DNA of 64,000 nucleotides from Pelagicoccus sp. SDUM812005 (GTDB taxonomy: Bacteria > Verrucomicrobiota > Verrucomicrobiia > Opitutales > Opitutaceae). The notes beneath the pieces were generated by a model. The model ran no database searches. It was given only the letters and a program-made list of their open reading frames with translations, and was not told the DNA's origin. The stretch lies in contig NZ_JARXIA010000011.1 of the NCBI RefSeq assembly GCF_031127875.1, positions 62,001 to 126,000 of the forward strand. Direction: 5' to 3'. This document shows, one piece after another, positions 25,271-34,361 of this stretch. The number at the start of each line of letters is the position of its first letter. The stretch's first letter is position 1. The position numbers and the translations under genes are program-made.

Positions 25271-27268
25271 CTACCAGCCGTAGTTGCGGCGGATGCGGAT
25301 GGGCTCGAATAGGTCGGTGGAGATTTCTTGGAGGAATCGGCTGGGATTTAGGAACATGCTGGGGCCGCCTTTGGTATTCATCTTTGGATACAGAACGTAG
25401 AGCTCGTCGCGGGCTCGGGTGACGGCGACGTAGAAGAGGCGGCGTTCCTCCTCGGTGTCGCCGACGTCGATGGAGCGGCGGGTGGGAAAGAATCCGTCTG
25501 CGGCGCCGATGACGAAGACGACGTTGAACTCGAGACCTTTGGCTTGGTGGACGGTGGTGAGGCGTATGGCTTGGTCTGACTCTTCCATGCGGCCGGAGGT
25601 CTCGGAGTTTAGGAGCGTTATTTGGGCGATTAGTTCCTGCATTTCCTCGAATCGTGCGGCGAAGCCGACGAGGGAGTTGAGGTCTTCGAGTCGGTTGGAG
25701 TAGTTGGCGTAGGCGCCTTGGAGGTAGGAGGAGTACCAGCCGTCGATGGCGATTTGCACGACTTCGTCCGGGGTGCCGGTGTCGGCGATTTGCTTCATGT
25801 CGCGCAGGGTGAGGGCGACGGCCTCCCAGTCGGGCCGAGCGGCGGCGGGGGCTTTTTTGATGGTAGTCTCGTGGCGTAGGGCGTCGATGAAATCGAGCTC
25901 GTGCTTCTTGGCGACGGCAAGGGTGTGGTCGTAGAGCTTTTGGGCGGTCTTTTCTCCGACTTTGGGGAGCAGTAGGAAGAGGCGGAGGAAGGCGGTAACG
26001 TCGGCCGGGTTGTAGACGAGGCGCAGGTGAGCGACGAGGTCCTTGATGTGGGCTTGCTCGAAGAAGCGTACGCCGCTGGTGATCTGGTAGGGGACGCCGG
26101 CGCGGGAGAGCTCCATTTGCATGTCGAGGGCGACGAAGTGGGAGCGGTAGAGGACGGCGATTTCGCGGGGGTCCTGGCCTTCGTCGATGAGGCCGCGGAT
26201 GCGGGTGATGACGAACTGGGCCTGTTCGCGGGTATCCATGGCTTGCACGACGTAGGGGCGCTGGCTGGAGGGCTTGTGAGCGCGGAGTTCCTTGTCGAAG
26301 CCGGCGGTGGTGCGGTTGGAGATGATGGCGTTGGCCATCTTTAGGATCTCGGGCGTACTGCGGTAGTTGGTTTCGATGCGAAGGATTTCGGTGCCGGGAT
26401 GGCGGTCGGGGAAGGTGAGAATGTTGTCGAAGTTGGCGCCTCTCCAGGAATAGATGCATTGGGCGTCGTCGCCAACGGCCATGATGCGGTGGTGGGGGGC
26501 CATCTTGTCGATGATGGCGGCCTGCAGGACGTTGGTGTCTTGGTACTCGTCGACGAGGCAGTGCTGGAAGCGCTTTTGGTAGTACTCGGCGACTTCGGGG
26601 GCTTCGTTGAGGAGCTTGAGCCAGAAGACGAGCAAGTCGTCGTAGTCGACCACGTTTTGCTCCTTCTTCTTGTTGGCGTAGGCTTCGGCGAAGCCTTCGA
26701 TGCGTTCGATAAATTCGTGGTGCTGGGGAAAGAAGTCGATGACGGTGCGCTCGATGGATTCGCAGGTGTTGCGGGCCATGCTGATGATGGAGGAGAGCGG
26801 GCCGGGCTTGGGGTGGGTCTTGTTTTTGAAGAAGGCGGACTCGACGGATTCGACGGCGTGCTTGAGCACGGTTTCGGCTTCGCCGGAGTCGAGAATGGTG
26901 AAGTTTTTGGGGATGCCGATGGCTTCGCCGTGCATGCGAAGGAGGCGGTGCCCGATGCTGTGGAAGGTGCCGCCCCAGAAGCGTCGGCCTTCCACTGCGG
27001 TGAGCTCTTCCACGCGGTCGAGCATTTCCTTGGCGGCTTTGTTGGTGAAGGTGAGGAGGAGGATTTCGCCGGGGCGGACGCCTTTGCTGAGCAGGTAGGC
27101 GACGCGGTAGGTGAGGGTGCGAGTCTTGCCGGAACCGGCTCCGGCGAGGATGAGGAGCGGGCCAGGGTTAGCGGTGACGGCGGCGTACTGCTCGTCGTTG
27201 AGCTCGGCCCGGAAGTCTATCTCGGGAATTTCGAAAGGGTTTGGCGTCGGGCTGAGGTCGAAGTCCAT
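25271..27268 (-). CDS. UvrD/PcrA-type ATP-dependent DNA helicase
   Basis: A 665-residue superfamily 1A 3'-5' helicase. Motifs in order: Q-motif LNDEQYAAV, Walker A GAGSGKT (43-49), TFTNKAAKEM (Ia), VDEYQDTN (II), VGDDAQCIYSWRGA (III), IETNYRST (IV) and TVHQAKGLEF (V). It ends at RRNYGW, slightly shorter than PcrA, without the C-terminal UvrB-contact tail I would look for. It probably unwinds DNA during repair or removes proteins from DNA. It is downstream of proB (111 bp) and may head the repair-linked operon that includes the OGG1-type glycosylase. Confidence 0.93.
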   Translation of the reverse strand: MDFDLSPTPNPFEIPEIDFRAELNDEQYAAVTANPGPLLILAGAGSGKTRTLTYRVAYLLSKGVRPGEILLLTFTNKAAKEMLDRVEELTAVEGRRFWGGTFHSIGHRLLRMHGEAIGIPKNFTILDSGEAETVLKHAVESVESAFFKNKTHPKPGPLSSIISMARNTCESIERTVIDFFPQHHEFIERIEGFAEAYANKKKEQNVVDYDDLLVFWLKLLNEAPEVAEYYQKRFQHCLVDEYQDTNVLQAAIIDKMAPHHRIMAVGDDAQCIYSWRGANFDNILTFPDRHPGTEILRIETNYRSTPEILKMANAIISNRTTAGFDKELRAHKPSSQRPYVVQAMDTREQAQFVITRIRGLIDEGQDPREIAVLYRSHFVALDMQMELSRAGVPYQITSGVRFFEQAHIKDLVAHLRLVYNPADVTAFLRLFLLLPKVGEKTAQKLYDHTLAVAKKHELDFIDALRHETTIKKAPAAARPDWEAVALTLRDMKQIADTGTPDEVVQIAIDGWYSSYLQGAYANYSNRLEDLNSLVGFAARFEEMQELIAQITLLNSETSGRMEESDQAIRLTTVHQAKGLEFNVVFVIGAADGFFPTRRSIDVGDTEEERRLFYVAVTRARDELYVLYPKMNTKGGPSMFLNPSRFLQEISTDLFEPIRIRRNYGW

Positions 27269-27379
27269 TCGTGGGGAGTAAGAATGGAGAATCGGTAAGT
27301 GTGAAGGGCGAATTTCGGGTTCCGAGCCTAGGGGGCTGGGTTCCCGGGAATGCGGCTGGGCCGAGCGCTCCTTCGCCCC

Positions 27380-28465
27380 TTAGAGGAGGACGAGGGCGTC
27401 GCGGTGCACGACTTCGAGGCGGGTGCGGTCGGGGTAGAGGGCGTTGAGCTCTTCGACGTGCTTGTTGGCGATGTTGGCGATTTCGGCGCTGGAGAAGGAG
27501 ATCTCCCCGCGGGCAATGGCGTCGCCTTTGGAGTTTAGGATATCGATGACGTCGCCTGGCTTGAAGTGTCCCTCGCATCCGGTGACGCCGGCGGCGAGCA
27601 GGCTGCGGCCGCGGCGGATGATGGCGTCGCTGGCGCCGTCGTCGACGGAGATGGAGCCGCTGGCGCGTTGGAAGTAGGCGAGCCAGCGTTTCTTGGATCC
27701 CATGGGCTGGGGGGAGGCTTTAAAGCGGGTGCCGACAGTTTCGCCGTCGACGATTCGGACGATGATGTTGTCGGCGGATCCGTCGGCGATGAAGGTTTCG
27801 CAGCCGGATTCGGTGGAGAGCTTGGCGGCTTCGAGCTTGGAGACCATGCCTCCGACGGCGGTGGGGGAGTTGGTGCCTTTGGCGAGCGACTCGATTTGCG
27901 GGGTGATCTTGTCGACGACGGGGATGATTTGTCCGTCTCCGTCCATGTCGATGAGCCCGGGGGCGGTGGAGAGGATTTGGTATTGGTCGGCGTCGCTGAG
28001 GCTGGCGACCATGGCGCCGAGCAGGTCGTTGTTGCCGAATCGTATTTCGAAGTTGGATACGGAATCGTTTTCGTTGATGACGGGTACGACGCCGTAGGCG
28101 AGGAGTTGCTCGATGGTGGCCTTGGCGTTGACGTAGCGGTTGCGGATACGCAGGCCTTCGTGGGTGAGGAGGATTTGGCCAGCTATGAGTCCGTGGGGCT
28201 GGAGGCCGTCTTGCCAGCATTGGATGAGGCGGCTTTGGCCGATGGCGGCGCAGGCTTGCTGCTTGGCGAGGGTCTTGGGGCGTTCCTGTAGGTTGAGGGC
28301 TCCCATGCCCATCCCGACGGCGCCGGAACTGACGATGAGCGTCTCAATGCCGCGCTTTCGTAGCTCTGCGACTTGGCTGCAGATCGAGTTTACGCGCGCG
28401 GTATCAACTTTTCCGATACCGTGCGTGAGGATGCCAGTGCCTAGCTTTATGACGACGCGTTTCAT
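27380..28465 (-). CDS. proB: Glutamate 5-kinase
   Basis: 361 residues, the usual length with a PUA domain. It makes gamma-glutamyl phosphate in the first step of proline synthesis. The kinase domain has VVIKLGTGILT, IVSSGAVGMGMGAL, VPVINENDSVS, RFGNNDLLGAMVA and GTNSPTAVGGMVSKLEAA, all typical. The C-terminal PUA domain begins near residue 275 (SISVDDGASDAIIRRGRSL). No proA is adjacent. A terminator-like hairpin just upstream separates it from frr. Confidence 0.95.
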   Translation of the reverse strand: MKRVVIKLGTGILTHGIGKVDTARVNSICSQVAELRKRGIETLIVSSGAVGMGMGALNLQERPKTLAKQQACAAIGQSRLIQCWQDGLQPHGLIAGQILLTHEGLRIRNRYVNAKATIEQLLAYGVVPVINENDSVSNFEIRFGNNDLLGAMVASLSDADQYQILSTAPGLIDMDGDGQIIPVVDKITPQIESLAKGTNSPTAVGGMVSKLEAAKLSTESGCETFIADGSADNIIVRIVDGETVGTRFKASPQPMGSKKRWLAYFQRASGSISVDDGASDAIIRRGRSLLAAGVTGCEGHFKPGDVIDILNSKGDAIARGEISFSSAEIANIANKHVEELNALYPDRTRLEVVHRDALVLL

Positions 28466-28503
28466 GTAGAAGCGATGAGGTGTTTAGGCGGAAGGGGAGA
28501 ATG

Positions 28504-28534
28504 AAAAAGGCTGCGGTGTTGCCACCTACAGCCT
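28504..28534 (-). terminator. Rho-independent terminator after frr
   Basis: On the minus strand AGGCTG-TA-GGTG-GCAA-CACC-G-CAGCCT forms a two-part stem capped by a GCAA tetraloop and runs into TTTTT. It lies 40 bp after the frr stop and ends the pyrH-frr unit before proB. Confidence 0.8.
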
Positions 28535-28573
28535 AAATTGCTTCAGCCTTCGGTCTGAGGCGCCGCAGCCGCC

Positions 28574-29134
28574 TTATACCTTAGTGAGTTCCTTTTCCTT
28601 GGCGGCGAGGAGATCGTTGATCTTCTTGATCGCGTTGTCGGTAGTGGTCTGGATTTCCTTTTCGTCGGTCTTGAGGTCGTCTTCGGTGATGTCGCCCGCT
28701 TTTTGCAGCTTCTTGAGGGCGTCCATGGCGTCGCGGCGGGCGTTGCGGACGGCGACGCGTCCGTCTTCGGCCTGCTTGCTGACGAGCTTGACGAGCTCCT
28801 GGCGTCGCTCTCCGGTGAGCTCGGGGAGCGGGAGGCGAATGACGTCGCCCATGATCGAAGGCGTGATGCCGATGTTGGAGGCGAGGATGGCCTTCTCGAT
28901 GGCTTTGAGGGTGGACTTGTCCCAAGGCTGCACGGCGATGGTGCGGGCGTCGGGCGTGGTGATGGCCGCCATTTCCTTGAGGGCCATTTGGCTGCCATAG
29001 GCTTCGACGATGATGCCTTCGACCATGCCTGGGTTCGCTTTGCCGGTATTGACGGCGGCGAACTCGTGCGCGGTGTGCTCGACGGCCTTGTCGGCCTTTT
29101 CGTCCATTGTGAGGAATACTGTTTCTTCGTCCAT
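28574..29134 (-). CDS. frr: Ribosome recycling factor
   Basis: 186 residues, the standard length. It splits post-termination ribosomes together with EF-G. Recognisable blocks are TGKANPGMVEGIIVEAYGSQ, VQPWDKSTLKAIEKAI, IRLPLPELTGERRQELVK and VAVRNARRDAMDALKKL. It lies 18 bp after pyrH, the classical pyrH-frr pair. The rest of the usual rpsB-tsf cluster is not in the window. Confidence 0.97.
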   Translation of the reverse strand: MDEETVFLTMDEKADKAVEHTAHEFAAVNTGKANPGMVEGIIVEAYGSQMALKEMAAITTPDARTIAVQPWDKSTLKAIEKAILASNIGITPSIMGDVIRLPLPELTGERRQELVKLVSKQAEDGRVAVRNARRDAMDALKKLQKAGDITEDDLKTDEKEIQTTTDNAIKKINDLLAAKEKELTKV

Positions 29135-29152
29135 GTGAGGGAGGGGTGAAAG

Positions 29153-29893
29153 TTAGGAGACTAGGGTTCCGACGTTTTCGCCGATGATGGCTCGACGGAT
29201 GGAGTCGGAGTCGTTGAGGCTGAAAACGAGGATGGGCACCTCGTTGTCCATGCAGAGCGAGAAGGCGGTGGAGTCGAGGATGTTGAGGCGCTGTTGAAGG
29301 GCGTCGATGTAGGAGAGGGTGTCGTAGCGCACGGCGTCGTCGTGCTTCATGGGGTCCTTGTCGTAGATCCCGTCGACCTTAGTGGCCTTCATGATGACTT
29401 CCGCCTCGATTTCGCTGGCCCGTAGGGCGGCGGTGGTATCGGTGGAGAAGTAGGGGTTGCCGGTTCCGGCTACGAAAATGACGACGCGGCCTTTCTCGAG
29501 GTGGCGGATGGCGCGGCGCAGGATGAAGGGCTCCGCTACCTGGTTCATGGGGATGGAGGTCTGGACGCGGGTCTGGACTCCCATCTTCTCGAGGCATTCC
29601 ATGAAGGCGAGGCCGTTGATGACGGTGGAGAGCATTCCCATGTAGTCGCCTGTCGTGCGATCGACGCCTTGGTCGGTCGAGCCGGAAAGCCCTCGGAAGA
29701 TGTTTCCACCTCCGATTACGATACAGACTTGGACGCCGAGCTCTCGGATATCCTTAATCTGCTGGCAGATTTTGCGAAGCGTGTTCCAGGCGATGGGATC
29801 TCCCGTCTCGGAACAGCGCAGGACCTCACCACTTAGTTTGAGGACGACGCGTTTGTATTTAGGTTTTTCGGCCGAGTTTGACGCTGATGACAT
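29153..29893 (-). CDS. pyrH: Uridylate kinase
   Basis: 246 residues. It phosphorylates UMP to UDP. The amino-acid-kinase fold shows [62 protein letters not shown] and [14 protein letters not shown]. It precedes frr by 18 bp. The gap to the tRNA-Gln gene (29894-30044) shows no clear minus-strand promoter. Confidence 0.97.
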   Translation of the reverse strand: MSSASNSAEKPKYKRVVLKLSGEVLRCSETGDPIAWNTLRKICQQIKDIRELGVQVCIVIGGGNIFRGLSGSTDQGVDRTTGDYMGMLSTVINGLAFMECLEKMGVQTRVQTSIPMNQVAEPFILRRAIRHLEKGRVVIFVAGTGNPYFSTDTTAALRASEIEAEVIMKATKVDGIYDKDPMKHDDAVRYDTLSYIDALQQRLNILDSTAFSLCMDNEVPILVFSLNDSDSIRRAIIGENVGTLVS

Positions 29894-29997
29894 TAAAAAC
29901 TCGTTAAGCCAAAGTGGGTTGGACTCGTCAATGCTAGGCTTCGGATATGCGTCATTTGGCGCGAAAGGGCGTTCTGAAAATATCGCGATTTAGGCGC

Positions 29998-30028
29998 TTG
30001 ACGAACGGGGAGGTTCTTACCAACTTAT
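29998..30028 (+). promoter_or_regulatory. Possible promoter for tRNA-Gln
   Basis: TTGACG (29998-30003) is a good -35. A weak -10, ACTTAT (30023-30028), follows at 19 bp, about 17 bp before the tRNA start. Confidence 0.3.
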
Positions 30029-30044
30029 CGCTCCTTCAAAGGTT

Positions 30045-30118
30045 AGCCTGATGGTGTAACGGTAGCACAGCTGGTTTTGGTCCAGTCAGTCGGGGTTCGA
30101 ATCCCTGTCGGGCTGCCA
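30045..30118 (+). tRNA. tRNA-Gln (anticodon UUG)
   Basis: A 74-nt tRNA. The acceptor stem AGCCUGA pairs with UCGGGCU (one U-G pair). The anticodon stem GCUGG/CCAGU closes the loop UUUUGGU, giving anticodon UUG. The T-arm has GGTTCGAATCC. The CCA end is encoded (30116-30118). Confidence 0.93.
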
Positions 30119-30162
30119 TTTGAGATCTGATCAATTTCAAGTGGTAGTTGGTTAACCTTAAT

Positions 30163-30197
30163 AAAAAAGCCGCAGCTGAATTAGCTGCGGCTTTTTT
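30163..30197. terminator. Bidirectional rho-independent terminator
   Basis: A perfect 15-bp inverted repeat (AAAAAAGCCGCAGCT and its complement) with loop GAATT. The A- and T-runs at both ends let it stop transcription from tRNA-Gln on the plus strand and from the gene at 30221-31018 on the minus strand. Confidence 0.9.
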
Positions 30198-30220
30198 GTG
30201 AAAGGTGTTTTCGGTCGTCG

Positions 30221-31018
30221 CTAGAACTTGACGGTGAGCGCGTCGATGGAGCGGCTTCTGCGGCTGCCTTGGCTGGATAGGGCGTCGTCGAGTTGCGAGA
30301 AGCTGACGTGCTGGATTTCGTCGATGGAAAGCGAGCGATTGGTATTTAGCGTACCGGTAAGCGGATCCGCGTACTTGCCGAGCAGGTAGGCGTCCTCGAA
30401 ATCCCAAACGCCGTCCGTCGTCTCTTCTTCGAGCTCGGAGAGTTCGGTTTCGAACAGTCCGTTGGAGCTCACGAATTGGTATTGAGGCGTGGGGGCCGGA
30501 TTGCTGGTCCGTTTGGCTCGGATGGTGTCTTCGAGCGATGCGAGCGTCTTGAGTACGGTGATTTTCGTGGGAGAGGGCGTTTGGGCGACAACTGCCGATG
30601 ACTGGATTACGACGCGCGGAGCGCTGGGCTGGGCGAGCGTGGCGAACTCTTGCAGTCCGACGCTGGTGGCGGTCTTGGCCGCAGGTTGCTCGTTAGTAGC
30701 GACGGCGAAGCTTGGAGCCACGGCTTTGGCTTGTTCGCCGTTTTGGGCGACGGTAGGCTCGCTGACGGGCGCCTGGAAACCGAGGTAGACTGCGACGGCG
30801 GCGATCCCGCAGGTGGCAGTGAAGGCTCCTACTTTATAGAAGCGCGTGGCGAAAAGGGACTTGAGGCCGGTCTCGTTGACGAGCTGGCGTTGGATAAGAA
30901 GCTTTTGCTTCTGCTTGAATTCGCGATCGAAGCGTACCCAGAACTCGGGTTCCGGCTGCTCCTTGCGTTTGGCTCTCATGAGCTCTTCTAGAGTGTATTT
31001 ACCTCTGTTTTCAGGCAT
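30221..31018 (-). CDS. Single-span membrane protein of unknown function
   Basis: 265 residues. The N-terminal 55 residues are charged and helical (YTLEELMRAKRKEQPEPEFWVRFDREFKQKQ-like), then one membrane helix (VGAFTATCGIAAVAVYLGF, about residues 63-81), an Ala/Thr/Gln/Pro-rich linker and a C-terminal part ending RRSRSIDALTVKF. Short cytoplasmic helix bundle plus one span plus flexible tail recalls anti-sigma-like or scaffold proteins of Opitutia, but I cannot assign a family. ATG 31018 (MPENRGK) is preferred over an upstream start at 31051. It is a single gene ending at a bidirectional terminator. Confidence 0.7.
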   Translation of the reverse strand: MPENRGKYTLEELMRAKRKEQPEPEFWVRFDREFKQKQKLLIQRQLVNETGLKSLFATRFYKVGAFTATCGIAAVAVYLGFQAPVSEPTVAQNGEQAKAVAPSFAVATNEQPAAKTATSVGLQEFATLAQPSAPRVVIQSSAVVAQTPSPTKITVLKTLASLEDTIRAKRTSNPAPTPQYQFVSSNGLFETELSELEEETTDGVWDFEDAYLLGKYADPLTGTLNTNRSLSIDEIQHVSFSQLDDALSSQGSRRSRSIDALTVKF

Positions 31019-31120
31019 CGTGGTCGGTAGACGCGCTTTTCCTGGAAGCATTCAACTTTTTTGCGGTTTTTTTCAGAATGAGCTAAAGTTCGTAGGTATT
31101 AGTCTACTAACAATCAACGA

Positions 31121-32263
31121 TTAATGGGTATGATGTGGCTGAGTCCAAGGGAAATCGTTTAAGGTATGACTCGTGGCGGCTTGTAAAAGTTCCTTGGCCA
31201 CGAGAGGAGTTTTCAGGCAGCGATGGTATTTCCCGTCTCGTATTTCGCGGAGGATGCGCGGCGACTTGGGGAATTCGCTGAGAGCGATGAGGGAGACGTT
31301 TTGGTCTGCCTGTTGGGCGAGCTGCTCGATAGCGGGGGGAAGGTGGTCTTCGCTTGTGCGTCGGAAGAGTACCGAATGGTGGGAATGGGCTGGTTGGAAG
31401 TAAGCCGGAGGAATTTGGGAGGGATCGTCATGGGCCGTCACCGTGTAGCCTTGGCTGGCGAGAAGCTTGGCGGCGAGGGTTTCGTCGTGGCTCTCCAAGT
31501 CGAGCAGTAGAGCTCGCTCTTGGACCGGGGGAGCGGCGTCTTCCGTTGCTTCCTTTGGAGATTTGGGGTTGGGCTGGCGAGTCTGTTGTCCTGTTTCGGT
31601 TTGGAACTGGCTAGCGCTGGCGGCCGTTGCCAGCAAGGCGAGCGCGAACCAGACGAGGTTTTGGGCGGGGGAGGAGTCGCGGCCTTGCTGGGATTCGAGC
31701 AGGGGGAAGACTGCGATTGCGAGGGAGGTGGCTGCGAAGAGCAGGGCGAGTCGGGGGGAGCCTGCGTGGCGGGTTTGGACGGCGTGGCGGAGCAGGAATC
31801 CCGAAGCGAGAAAGGCGAGCATGAGGAAGGGGACGTTCCAGAGCGAGGGGGTGGACTGGATGAGCTGGGGGCTGGTGGAGGATTTGAGGAGGGACTCGAA
31901 GCGGAGGGAAACGGGGGCCAGGGCGTTGGCTATCCCCAGCAGGACGGCGAGGGCGGAGTGGGCGGTAGCGGGGAGTTGGGAGGCGGGGTCCTTTTTGGGC
32001 TGCAAAATCCAGGGGACGAGGCCGAGGGCGATGATGGCGAGTCCGGTTGAGGCTTTCTCGAATTTTACGAGCAGGGCTGTGTCGGCTGCCTGCAGCAGGC
32101 CGATGTCGCAGAGGAGGTAGGCTGCGACGGCGAAGTTTGTGAGGCTGGCGAGGAGGACGCGGCGCGGGAGTTCCTGGTTTTTGCTTCTAAATAGAAGCCA
32201 GGCTCCGCCGTAGAGTCCGATCAACGCAAGCAAGGCTTGGGTGAACATGAGAGAGTGGCTCAT
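31121..32263 (-). CDS. Multi-span membrane protein with degenerate receiver-like C-terminus
   Basis: 380 residues. About seven membrane helices fill residues 5-220 (FTQALLALIGLYGGAWLLF, RVLLASLTNFAVAAYLLCD, LVWFALALLATAASA and others). A Gln/Pro/Lys-rich linker follows. The last 125 residues look like a response-regulator receiver without its active site: ALLLDLESHDETLAAKLLASQG (first strand and helix), VSLIALSEFPKSP (switch region) and CLKTPLVAKELLQAATSH (the KP-type motif). No phospho-acceptor Asp is evident. I cannot name the family. Start ATG 32263 gives MSHSLMFTQ; upstream extension to 32314 is unlikely. Confidence 0.65.
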   Translation of the reverse strand: MSHSLMFTQALLALIGLYGGAWLLFRSKNQELPRRVLLASLTNFAVAAYLLCDIGLLQAADTALLVKFEKASTGLAIIALGLVPWILQPKKDPASQLPATAHSALAVLLGIANALAPVSLRFESLLKSSTSPQLIQSTPSLWNVPFLMLAFLASGFLLRHAVQTRHAGSPRLALLFAATSLAIAVFPLLESQQGRDSSPAQNLVWFALALLATAASASQFQTETGQQTRQPNPKSPKEATEDAAPPVQERALLLDLESHDETLAAKLLASQGYTVTAHDDPSQIPPAYFQPAHSHHSVLFRRTSEDHLPPAIEQLAQQADQNVSLIALSEFPKSPRILREIRDGKYHRCLKTPLVAKELLQAATSHTLNDFPWTQPHHTH

Positions 32264-32371
32264 CGTCAAGAGGTTGGATGAACGCACATAAGCGTGCTTG
32301 CCGGCTGGCGGCAAGGGGGGCGGGGCTCTTTTACGAGCTTTCTACGCTCGCCTTTCGCGTTGGCCGACTGG

Positions 32372-32797
32372 CTAGTGGTTGCGGGGGCCGCGCTGGGTGG
32401 GCTTGTCGGTTTGGATGGCTTTGAGGAGGGGGAGTTCGCGGTGGCGGACGAGCAGGGTCGTGATGCAGCAGGAGAGCACGACGATGGCGAGGATCCCGAG
32501 TTCGAGGCGGGGGCCTTCCCAGCCGAGTTCGGTGATGTGGCCGATGATGGCTCCGGCCATGAGGCAGGAGCCGAGCAAGGCGCCGTAAACGATGCTGGAG
32601 GGGATGAGGAGGAGGATGCAGGCGATGAGTTCGAGGGCGGCGATGATGAGCCGTCCGTGCGGTTCCATGCCTAGCTCGGTGAAGAGCTGCACGGAGTCGG
32701 GGTGGGCGGTGAACTTGAAATACAGCGTTTGGCCCATGATGGCGGCGGCGGCGATCTGGGTGAACCAAGATACGATTTTGAGCTTTGGCGAGGTCAT
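32372..32797 (-). CDS. DoxX-like small membrane protein
   Basis: 141 residues with four predicted membrane helices: IVSWFTQIAAAAIMGQTLYF, LIIAALELIACILLLIPSSI, VYGALLGSCLMAGAIIGHI and LGILAIVVLSCCITTLLV. The layout and the phrase HPDSVQLFTELGMEPHGR after helix 1 match DoxX/DUF-type small membrane proteins, which are linked to redox or quinone functions in a few cases only. It starts 6 bp after the glutamate-synthase-domain gene and is surely in its operon. Confidence 0.75.
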   Translation of the reverse strand: MTSPKLKIVSWFTQIAAAAIMGQTLYFKFTAHPDSVQLFTELGMEPHGRLIIAALELIACILLLIPSSIVYGALLGSCLMAGAIIGHITELGWEGPRLELGILAIVVLSCCITTLLVRHRELPLLKAIQTDKPTQRGPRNH

Positions 32798-32803
32798 GGA
32801 GGA

Positions 32804-34330
32804 TTAGTTGCGGTGGGTGAAGGGGTAGAGGGCGGATTCGAGGGGGACGTAGAGGTGCTCGAAGCTGAGCTCGCGCACGCAGCGGACGCCGGTGGCGCAG
32901 AGCAGCTCGTCGAGGTCGTGTTCGAGGCTGTGGATGTAGTTGGCGACTCTGAGAGCTTTGTCGGCGATATCTATTCCCCTTTCGAGGCGGGGATTGTGGG
33001 AGGTGATGCCGACGGGGCAGGTGTTGCTGCCGCATTGCATGGCTTGGATGCAGCCGATGGAGAGCATGAATCCGCGGGCGGTGGCGATGGCGTCGGCTCC
33101 GAGGCAGAAGGCGATGATCTGGCTGCCGGGGTTGATGAGCTTGCCGGAGGCGACGAGTTTGAGGCGTTGCCGGACGCCGGCCGAGACGAGGATGTCTTGG
33201 GCGAGTTTGAGAGCGGGAAAAAGCGGCATGCCAACGCGGTCGATGAAGGCTTTGGGGGCGGCGCCGGTGCCTCCTTCGGCTCCGTCGATGGTGATCCAGT
33301 CGGGGAAGCTGTCTTGGCGTTTCATTTCGGCGATCAGCTCGGCGAATTGACGTGGGTCGCCGACGCAGAGCTTGATGCCGACTGGGATTTGGGAGACTTC
33401 TTGGATACGTCGGATGAAGGCGACGGCGCTGGGGTAGTCTTCGCACTCGGGGTGGTGGGTAGGGGAGACGACGTCCCGTCCCATGGGAACGCCGCGGAGT
33501 TCGGAGATTTCGGCGGTAATCTTTTCCTTGGGGAGCATGCCGCCTTTTCCCGGTTTGGCGCCTTGGCTGAGCTTGAGCTCGATGAGCTTGATTTGCTCCT
33601 TGGCGGCGAGGGCGGCGAGACGTTGCTCGTCGAGGGTGCCGTCCTCGTGGCGCACGCCGAACTTGGCGGTGCCGATCTGGAAGGCGAGGTCGCAATTTTC
33701 CATGAGGTGGTACTTGGGGTAGCCGCCTTCTCCGGTATTCATGAGGCCGCCGGTTTGGGCGATGCCGCGGGCGAGGGAGCGTACGGCTTGCTTGCCGAGA
33801 GCTCCGTAGCTCATGCCGCTGATGATGAAGGGGACAGTGAGCGTATAGGTATTTTGGATACCACGCTCTTCGCCAAAGGTGAGCTGGTAGGGCAGGAGGC
33901 GTTCTTTGGATATGGGGAAGAGGGAGTGGCGCAGCTTGATCTCGGTCGCGTCGAAGTCGTTTTGGGATCCGAAGGAGGAGGCGGAGTCGATGTTGTTGGC
34001 TTTGCGGTAGACTTCGGCCCGTTCGGTGCGGTTGAAGGGGCGTTCTTCGGTGTCGCCGGAGTAGAGGTACTGGCGGAGCTCGGGGCCGAGGCTTTCCAGG
34101 ATATAGCGTCCTTGGCCGAGGATGCCGAAATTGCGCAGCAGTGAGTGGTTGCGCTGGGCGAAGAGGTAGTAGCAGTTGACGAGGGTGAGTCCCAGCATGG
34201 GGACCGTTATGAAATGGAAGTAGAAGGAAATCTGCCAGCCCGCGATGAAGAAGAGGAGGGTGAAGATGGGGATGGCGGTGTTGGTGAAGCGGGCGAGCTT
34301 GTGCAGATTGATGGCGAGCTTGGTGGACAT
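32804..34330 (-). CDS. Membrane-anchored FMN-dependent glutamate-synthase-domain protein
   Basis: 508 residues. Two N-terminal membrane helices (AIPIFTLLFFIAGWQISFYF, VPMLGLTLVNCYYLFAQ) precede a GltB-type FMN TIM barrel: FIISGMSYGALGKQAVRSLA, GGLMNTGEGGYPKY, LKLSQGAKPGKGGMLPKEKI, WITIDGAEGGTGAAP, LVASGKL and CGSNTCPVGITSHNP. The Cys residues for the 3Fe-4S cluster of true GltB are only partly present. There is no amidotransferase domain, so it is not a complete glutamate synthase; electrons may come from a membrane partner. I chose ATG 34330 because residues before MSTKLAINL are unconserved low complexity. Confidence 0.85.
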   Translation of the reverse strand: MSTKLAINLHKLARFTNTAIPIFTLLFFIAGWQISFYFHFITVPMLGLTLVNCYYLFAQRNHSLLRNFGILGQGRYILESLGPELRQYLYSGDTEERPFNRTERAEVYRKANNIDSASSFGSQNDFDATEIKLRHSLFPISKERLLPYQLTFGEERGIQNTYTLTVPFIISGMSYGALGKQAVRSLARGIAQTGGLMNTGEGGYPKYHLMENCDLAFQIGTAKFGVRHEDGTLDEQRLAALAAKEQIKLIELKLSQGAKPGKGGMLPKEKITAEISELRGVPMGRDVVSPTHHPECEDYPSAVAFIRRIQEVSQIPVGIKLCVGDPRQFAELIAEMKRQDSFPDWITIDGAEGGTGAAPKAFIDRVGMPLFPALKLAQDILVSAGVRQRLKLVASGKLINPGSQIIAFCLGADAIATARGFMLSIGCIQAMQCGSNTCPVGITSHNPRLERGIDIADKALRVANYIHSLEHDLDELLCATGVRCVRELSFEHLYVPLESALYPFTHRN

Positions 34331-34361
34331 GGGGCGACGGAGGAAGGAGACGGCTCGGAGC

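Noticed and set aside
32331-34144. Two long frames antisense or out of frame to the glutamate-synthase-domain gene
   Set aside because: Low-complexity Arg/Pro/His or Gly/Asp composition typical of shadow frames.
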